Assembly: GCF_040436345.1 (NCBI RefSeq)
Contig: NC_133234.1
Coordinates: 8,308,446 to 8,372,445 of the forward strand
Reading direction: 5' to 3'
Origin: Pagrus major
Taxonomy: Eukaryota > Chordata > Actinopteri > Spariformes > Sparidae
Length of the DNA: 64,000 nt
Positions 58,010-64,000 of the stretch are shown one piece after another (within the stretch, counting starts at the first letter, position 1; every line of letters starts with the position of its first letter). A model generated the notes under the pieces. That model saw only the letters and a list, made by a program, of their open reading frames with translations. It had not been told where the DNA came from and made no database searches. Both the position numbers and the translations under genes were made by a program.

Positions 58010-60561
58010 TGACGACTACTCAATTATTTTGTGATAATCTTTTCTCCCTATAGGGATAAAACATATATCTGTAGGTAGATATATTGTCTCCAGTGATTGT
58101 GTGATGTGTTGAAGTCACTGAGAGACACTGTTTTAAAGGGTTGGTTTGGATTCACCGAAGTCACCGAATAACACAAACAAGCAGGTCGAGGCCGCCGCAG
58201 AGCAGCAACTCCCATGTCATGCTGAGATAAAATCATAATTTTTTGCAATGGAGCCTGGTGGCTTTAAAGAAAGCAACACAATGACTGCGGTTCCACATTT
58301 GAAAAGGTCTGATGGCAAGACAGAAGAGTGAAAATATGTCACACCTTCTGTGTGAACAAAAAAAGTCTCAGATCTTTAACTTCAAGTCATGAAAAGTGTT
58401 GCATTTATATATTTTTGCTTTGGCTCCTACACCAGTACTCCTGCTGCTTCTACAAACTTGGTGGGTGCTGCTATCCGACTGCTATCAACTGTAGATAAAA
58501 CATTGACTGTAGATATGAACCCACTTCAAAAAACCTGAACTAACCCTTGAGGCAAATGGTGTTTTAAATGTATAGCTGAGGAATACCTGATTCGCTCACA
58601 CTGCAGTAAACTCATTAAAGAGTAAAATAATAACTGAAATATAAATGTCACTCAAGGTCATAATCAGCAAAGGATGACAGAGAGCAGAGACCTAAGAGCC
58701 AAACACCCAAACCCACAAAGCTCTGGATGGGCTGGCTCACCAGAAATATTATGAAGGTGAAGCCATCAAGAAACATCACAACATGTTAGGTGTTTTTGCT
58801 GCTTTTTCTCAAATATCTTAACATAATAGTGCAAGATTATGACATGGTGTCAGACCCTACTGCTGAGATAAAAAAAAAAAAAAGAATGACTGGTTTTGTC
58901 AATGGAGTCTGGTGGCTTTGAAGAAAGCAGCTTAATGGCTTCAGTTCCCTGCCAGAAAGGCCTGACTGCAAGGTAAAGCAGTGAACATATTAAAAATTGT
59001 CACTTTAACTGATGGCTAAGATTTACTCAACAAAAACACTTTTTTGCTCCCATTTGTCACTCAAACCAAAATCTGTCGTACGTCTAACAATGTGCAATTT
59101 CCTTTTATAAATCCCAAATCAACCTGGAAATGTGCGCACATGGATCCGCCTCCTATACCGCCCTCTCCACACCCACATTCAACCATAAATGGTCAATGCA
59201 AAGTGCCTCATGAATGTTAATGCCTGGAAATTAGCTGCTGATTGATGGTTCTTTACAGTGAATCATGGCCACAACGAGAGAAAGACGAAGAAAATACATA
59301 CTTCTGGCACAGAGAACGAGGTGTTCGTTGGTGAGGTGGAGGTTACAAAACACATTTTCTATACGTTCATTCAAGTTGTCCTCTAGCAGTGTGAGGACAG
59401 TGACAGTCCGCGCAGTCCATGCAGCATTACGCACGAGGGGCACCACAGTATTCATGTGTACAGCGATCAGACTGACTGTTCCACTTGACAAAATGATCAG
59501 TGTTATCCCCAACCCCCACCCGATGATAATTTTGTCATCGAACAGTCCGGGCTTCTCTGCTGCACTCCAGGGGAGGGAATGTGATGGTGAGAGAGGCCTG
59601 AGGAAATATGATTTCAGATTTGAGTTGGCTTATATCTTTTACAATTTATTTTCTGGTTGCTGGTTTGGTTTATGATAATGTGGATCATTAAATAACATTT
59701 GCTATGAAGTGAAATCAATTGTGAGATGTATTATTATGCACAGAATGCCTCTCACGTTTAATTTCTACTATCTGCTTCAATTCAGCACCTCACCATTCGT
59801 GTCACCAATTCCCCTCGCCTCCAAAATGTTCGTAGGCATGGGTCAGAGTTTGCTTACAGGTGCGTGCATTCTCCCATCAAGTTTGTTTCTATAGATCACA
59901 ACATTTGCGTGGGAAGTGGCGCACACCTCTTTCAAGCCCAATTTTGTGCGTAGGCAAGCTTTATAAATGAGAGCCCTGATCTGGCCCGCACCAGACAGAT
60001 TCAGAAGATTCAGATTCAGATTTGGACCTGTTCTGGTTTATTCGGTTCGCTCTTGGCTGACATGTGGTCATGGTATGGCTCAGATACCAAACAGGAGTGG
60101 GCCACCCAAGTGCCGTCATTCCATGCGGTATGTGGGCTGGATGATCTGGGACATTGCTACCAAGAAGCAGACATGGCAATACTTTTTTAATGACATTTTC
60201 ATTACTATCATGGAGTCCTATTTTAATTTACCAATTAAAGATTTAAATGTATTCATAAGTAATTTTAAAACTGTACCAGGTATCAAGATATTATGTGCCC
60301 CAGACATTAAAGATATTTTATTCATGTATACTGTAAATACATTAATACACAGCACAGAGACAACGATGGTCAAAAATCTTTATTAGCTTGGAAGACAATA
60401 AAAATCCATACAAAGATATTATTACCATATCTAAATGTACCTATAAGCAGAGAAAGTTGATAATTTGCTCTAAATTATTAGAAAACAAGACGGAAACAGT
60501 GTCAACATTTCTGCGTAGATGGTCATAATGCATTATCTTCAGTGTGGCTGTTGAACATCCG

Positions 60562-62580
60562 TCAGAGGGTACGGCAACGTAGTCCTCTCTGTGGGAGAAG
60601 AATTTAAGGTAAAAGTCCCATATTGTAGGAAGGAAATTTTCTTTATTTATGCTGCATTTGATTTGAAGTCAAAACCTGGACTTACTTGTTCTAATCTCTT
60701 GAGTCTTCGGGGGATCCACCAGGCTCCTGGGTCCACACACCAATCCTTTGTCTCAGTGCGAAAGCTTCAGGGTTGAAAAGACAGGAAAGAGTAAAAAAAC
60801 AAGCAAAACAAAAACAGTATGTAGGCCTATAGCAAGAACAGAAAAAAGGAAAACATGTATCAAATATGATCAATGTGCCTTAAACAAAAATATCTACAGT
60901 AGCAAAATGGTGAATTTAGGCCCACAAAGTAGATGATACAGATGTTTATGTTTATTTAAGGATCCCCATCAGAAGCACAAGGCTGTGACTCTTGTCTTCC
61001 TGGGGTCCCGAACATAAAAATACAATACCGACATGCAATAAGAAAGCACTAAGTCTATTTAAACATCACAGCTCTCACTTGTTATCCATGCTTGTTAGCC
61101 AAGATGACGTTGTTACCTCCTTTCAGGATTTTGTTCTTCCTCGACAAAGCAACCGAATCATGATCAAGTAATCCAACTGGGCTACTAGGGAGACCAGAAC
61201 AGTGTTCCCAAGAGTTGTTGAAAACAAGGTCTAGACATGTACGAGAAGTAGCTATTTCCCCACTGCTACCAATCTTCATGCTATGCATCACCTCCTGACT
61301 TACAAACTTACAAACATTACCTAGCAAATAAACTAGCCCAGCTAACATTCTCCTGGCTTTAGTCACACATTTAGCACACATACACGAAAGTGGTATTGAT
61401 ATTCTCATCTAACTCTCTGAAATAAAGCCAATAAGTGTCTTTCCCAGCATGTCAAACTATCACTGTTGTGCCAAAGTTTCTCTCTCTTGTCATATTATTC
61501 TTTGTTGTCTGCTCATGATCAGCTGTGTCGACTAGGTGACACCGCCTAACACACCATGAAATAATGGACACAAGATGAAGCTTTTGTGAATGGAATCTAC
61601 TACCCTATACTTACATATAAGCATGTACTCTACAATGCTGAAATGTGTTTTCCTTTTGTTCAAAGCAGGCGATGACGGGTTTGTTAAAGGCCCCTTTTGA
61701 GGCTGCCATACAGCAGTCGGGAGCAGGTCCTGTTTGTCCATACTTGCCCTGGGCACGCGGAGAAATCACTGCAATGCACAGAACAACAGCAATACTATTA
61801 TTAAGTCTAGGAATAGGAAAAAGTTCTTTCAGGACAGCTTTATTTTTAAGAGTAAAAATCTGTTACATGTACCCAGTTTGATTCCCCGCCAAAGTTAAAT
61901 TTGAGTATTTACGAAGAAAAACAAAGAGAAGGCTTAAATAGCACTTCTGATACAGATATAACCTGTTAATAAGTGAGTTGTACAGACATGAGAGTGGTTT
62001 TGATCTTCTCATATAACTCTCAGCAATAAAGTGAATAAACATATTTCCCAAAATGCTGAACAAACCCTAACTAACAATCTTTTAAAGCAATTGTGGGACC
62101 AGAACACCCACACCCAGTGCCTCGGCAGAAAAACTTAGCCTAGCCTACATCTGTTCTCACCTGTTAACTAGTACAGTTGATACTACAGCTGATAGCCTGT
62201 AGAAGACCAAATATCCTACAGCAGCACCAGATCTTCATTTGCCTCAAAGGCCATAGGCTAAAATTTGTGATATCACAAGCTACTCCAAAATGCAAAGAAA
62301 TATAAAAACGTTCTCCATTATTATACAATACAAAATTGAAACTTCCTGTGCCTAAAATATTAACTTTTTTTCAGAATAAGAGATACAACTTTGTTTTCAT
62401 CACTGATGAGTGTATTATTCAATTTCTATACAGTACAATTCAATAGATTCTCCTAATCATTTAAGTTACATATCAAGGACTCTAAAAGTCATTATTAGTC
62501 ATTAACACACCTTGTACAAGGAGCAAAGGCAGCATGGTTAAACACCCACGTGTCGGGCCACAGCGAATGGAGAAAGGCAT
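60562..62580 (-). CDS. CC chemokine, six-cysteine type (unit E3), 4 exons, 109 aa
   Basis: Exons 62511-62580, 61615-61768, 60686-60764 and 60562-60588. The signal peptide is MPFSIRCGPTRGC...LLLVQ. The pre-CC segment is ISPRAQGKYGQTGPAPD: the E-type extra cysteine is replaced by Arg, restoring a six-Cys mature protein. The core is KGAFNKPVIAC, FEQKENTFQHCRVHAY, where the usual Pro-Gly before the third Cys is Gln-His. Exon 3 is DWCVDPGAWWIPRRLKRLEQ and exon 4 is RGLRCRTL, TGA. AATAAA is at 60379-60384, TATA at 62689-62694. The short 5' UTR form is shared with E1. Confidence 0.84.
61072..61385 (-). mobile_element. LINE endonuclease scrap in intron 2 of E3
   Basis: GLLDHDSVALSRKNKILKGG is legible in frame 61082-61408. 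A small local duplication (cttacaaacttacaaac) alters the start of the frame. Confidence 0.6.
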
Positions 62581-62644
62581 CCTGGGTCCTGGGTGAGTGA
62601 ATAACTAATACTGTTCTTCTGAACACTCACTGGTCCAACCCTTG

Positions 62645-62745
62645 GCGTAAACAGTGATGCTCTGTCTTGCAAGAAGAAACCTCCTTGGTATAAATGAGGT
62701 GAGAGAGTGCACTGTCACTCCAGAGAAAGAGGAACAAGAGTGTGT
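62645..62745 (-). promoter_or_regulatory. E3 core promoter
   Basis: TATA-like box 62689-62694, ETS-like motif at about 62724-62738, short spacer as in E1. Confidence 0.47.
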
Positions 62746-63820
62746 GATGTGTTGAAGTCACTGAGAGACACATTCAGCGAAGTCACTGAATAACACAAAC
62801 AAACTAATTGATCAAGGCAGTGGCTTTTATAGGCAGGCATAAACTATGGACATCAAACCCAGGATTTTTTTGATGTCAATGTGAATTCACAGATGAGGCC
62901 CATTGTCGTGCATTTCATCCGCTGCAATAATAAACATTAACTAACATTTAATTGACAGTACTCTGACTGCTTCTTCCAAACTGGGTGGGTGCCGACTGCT
63001 ATCAACTGTATGTAATACATTGACTGTAGATATGACCCCACTTCAAAGAACCTGAACTAACCCTTGCAGCAAATGGTGATCCATGTACACTGCTCAAAAA
63101 ATTATCACAGCATAACACCTAGTCAGTTAAACTTCAGGGATATCAATCTGTCCATTTAGGAAGCACAAGTGATTGTGAATCAATTTCACCTGCTTTGGTG
63201 CAAATGAAAGTGACAACAGGTGCAATGGAAAGGCAAAAGCAAGACAACCCCTAAAAAGGGAATAGTCAATGGAGTCTGGTGGCTTTGAAGAAAGCAGCAT
63301 AAAAGCTTCAGTTCCCAGCCAGAAAGGCCTGACTACAAGGTAAAATAAGTGAAAATATTAGAAATAGTCACTTTAACTGATGGCTAAGATTTACTCAACA
63401 AAAACACTTTTTTGCTCCCATTTCTCATTCAAACTAATATTCAAATGACGTGATCCGGCCCACACCAGACAGATTCAGCAGATTCAAATTCAGAATTGGG
63501 CCAGTTCTGATTTATTGGGTTCGCTCTTGGCTGACGTGGTCATGTTATGGCTCAGATTTGGAAAACAGGAGTGGAGCCACCCAAATACCATCATTCCATG
63601 AGGTATGTGTATGTGTGTATGTGCTATTTCATTCAGTATTTTCTTCACTGTGAATACATTATCAGCACAGAGAAAACAATGCTCAAAACTCTTTATTAGT
63701 TTAGAAGACAGTAACGATTCATGCAAAGATATTATTGACATATCTAACAGGTTTGACATGTCAACATTTCTGCGTAGAAGGTCGTGATGCATTATCTTCA
63801 GTGTGGCTGTTGAACACCCG

Positions 63821-63847
63821 TCAGACGATTTGGCAACGTATTCCTCT
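63821..63847 (-). CDS. Unit A4 chemokine exon 4 (partial gene at window end)
   Basis: The acceptor TTCTCCCCCAG is followed by the 27-nt terminal coding exon RGIRCQIV, TGA. AATAAA at 63692-63697 marks the 3' end. By position this is the next A unit, whose exon 3 should lie just past the window. Upstream exons are not visible, so whether it also lacks exon 2 cannot be told here. Confidence 0.7.
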   Translation of the reverse strand, partial: RGIRCQIV

Positions 63848-64000
63848 CTGGGGGAGAAGAATTTTAGTTAAAAGTCCCACATTGTAGGAATTAAAATGTC
63901 TTTATTTGTGCTGTATCTGATTTGAAGTCAAAAGCTTGAGTTCCTAAATACTTACTAAAAAGTGAGAGAAAAAAACTCCCAACAGACTGTATTATGGCAT

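Larger units (their letters stand above)
40387..64000. repeat. Higher-order repeat block 3 (A3-B3-B'-C3-D3-E3, then A4)
   Basis: Third block, cut by the window end roughly 180 bp before its expected end, since 63961-64000 matches 20413-20452. It is about 4.04 kb longer than block 2. That difference is accounted for by one extra unit (B', 44557-48593). C, D and E landmarks lie about 23.8 kb from their block 2 equivalents. Confidence 0.83.

Overview
The window is vertebrate, almost certainly teleost fish, nuclear DNA. It has small exons with GT-AG introns, AATAAA poly(A) signals, Tc1/mariner relics, fragments of a fish-type non-LTR retrotransposon (LINE), MITE-like elements, and about 60 % A+T intergenic sequence. 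There are no prokaryotic operons or ribosome binding sites. Most of the longer open frames are LINE or Tc1 debris or chance frames; the real coding content lies in short exons.

The window is a tandem array of a CC-chemokine gene on the minus strand. A typical gene has four exons: signal peptide (70 nt), CC core (148 or 154 nt), 79/82 nt with the CVDP...W motif, and a 27-nt terminal coding exon. Phases are 1, 2 and 0. Nine genes (C1-C3, D1-D3, E1-E3) are complete, with open frames and proper splice sites, and encode 107-109 aa. The proteins have six conserved cysteines: the usual four plus a pair between Cys2 and Cys3 and near the C-terminus. This resembles the human CCL1 layout. I do not assign an orthologue.

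The array has a higher-order structure. Five unit types in the order A-B-C-D-E repeat as blocks: 1-20633, 20634-40386, and 40387 to just beyond the window. Type A (exons 4, 3 and 1) lacks exon 2, cut out through a LINE. Type B keeps exon 2 but lacks exons 3 and 4. C, D and E are complete. Block 3 carries one extra unit, B' (44557-48593), with exon 3, an unbroken LINE fragment and exon 2. Block 1 alone has a divergent signal-peptide exon (6200-6269). The window opens inside exon 3 of an A unit and closes just after exon 4 of the next A unit.

Each gene starts from a TATA-containing promoter with an upstream ETS/PU.1-like AAAGAGGAAC motif. Many units carry a second, decayed copy of this promoter block 600-850 bp further upstream with no signal-peptide exon beside it. 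Units of the same type in different blocks are nearly identical, while C, D and E differ most in the mature N-terminus before the CC motif. The picture is of a young, actively rearranging chemokine cluster shaped by unequal exchange, gene conversion and transposon-anchored deletions.
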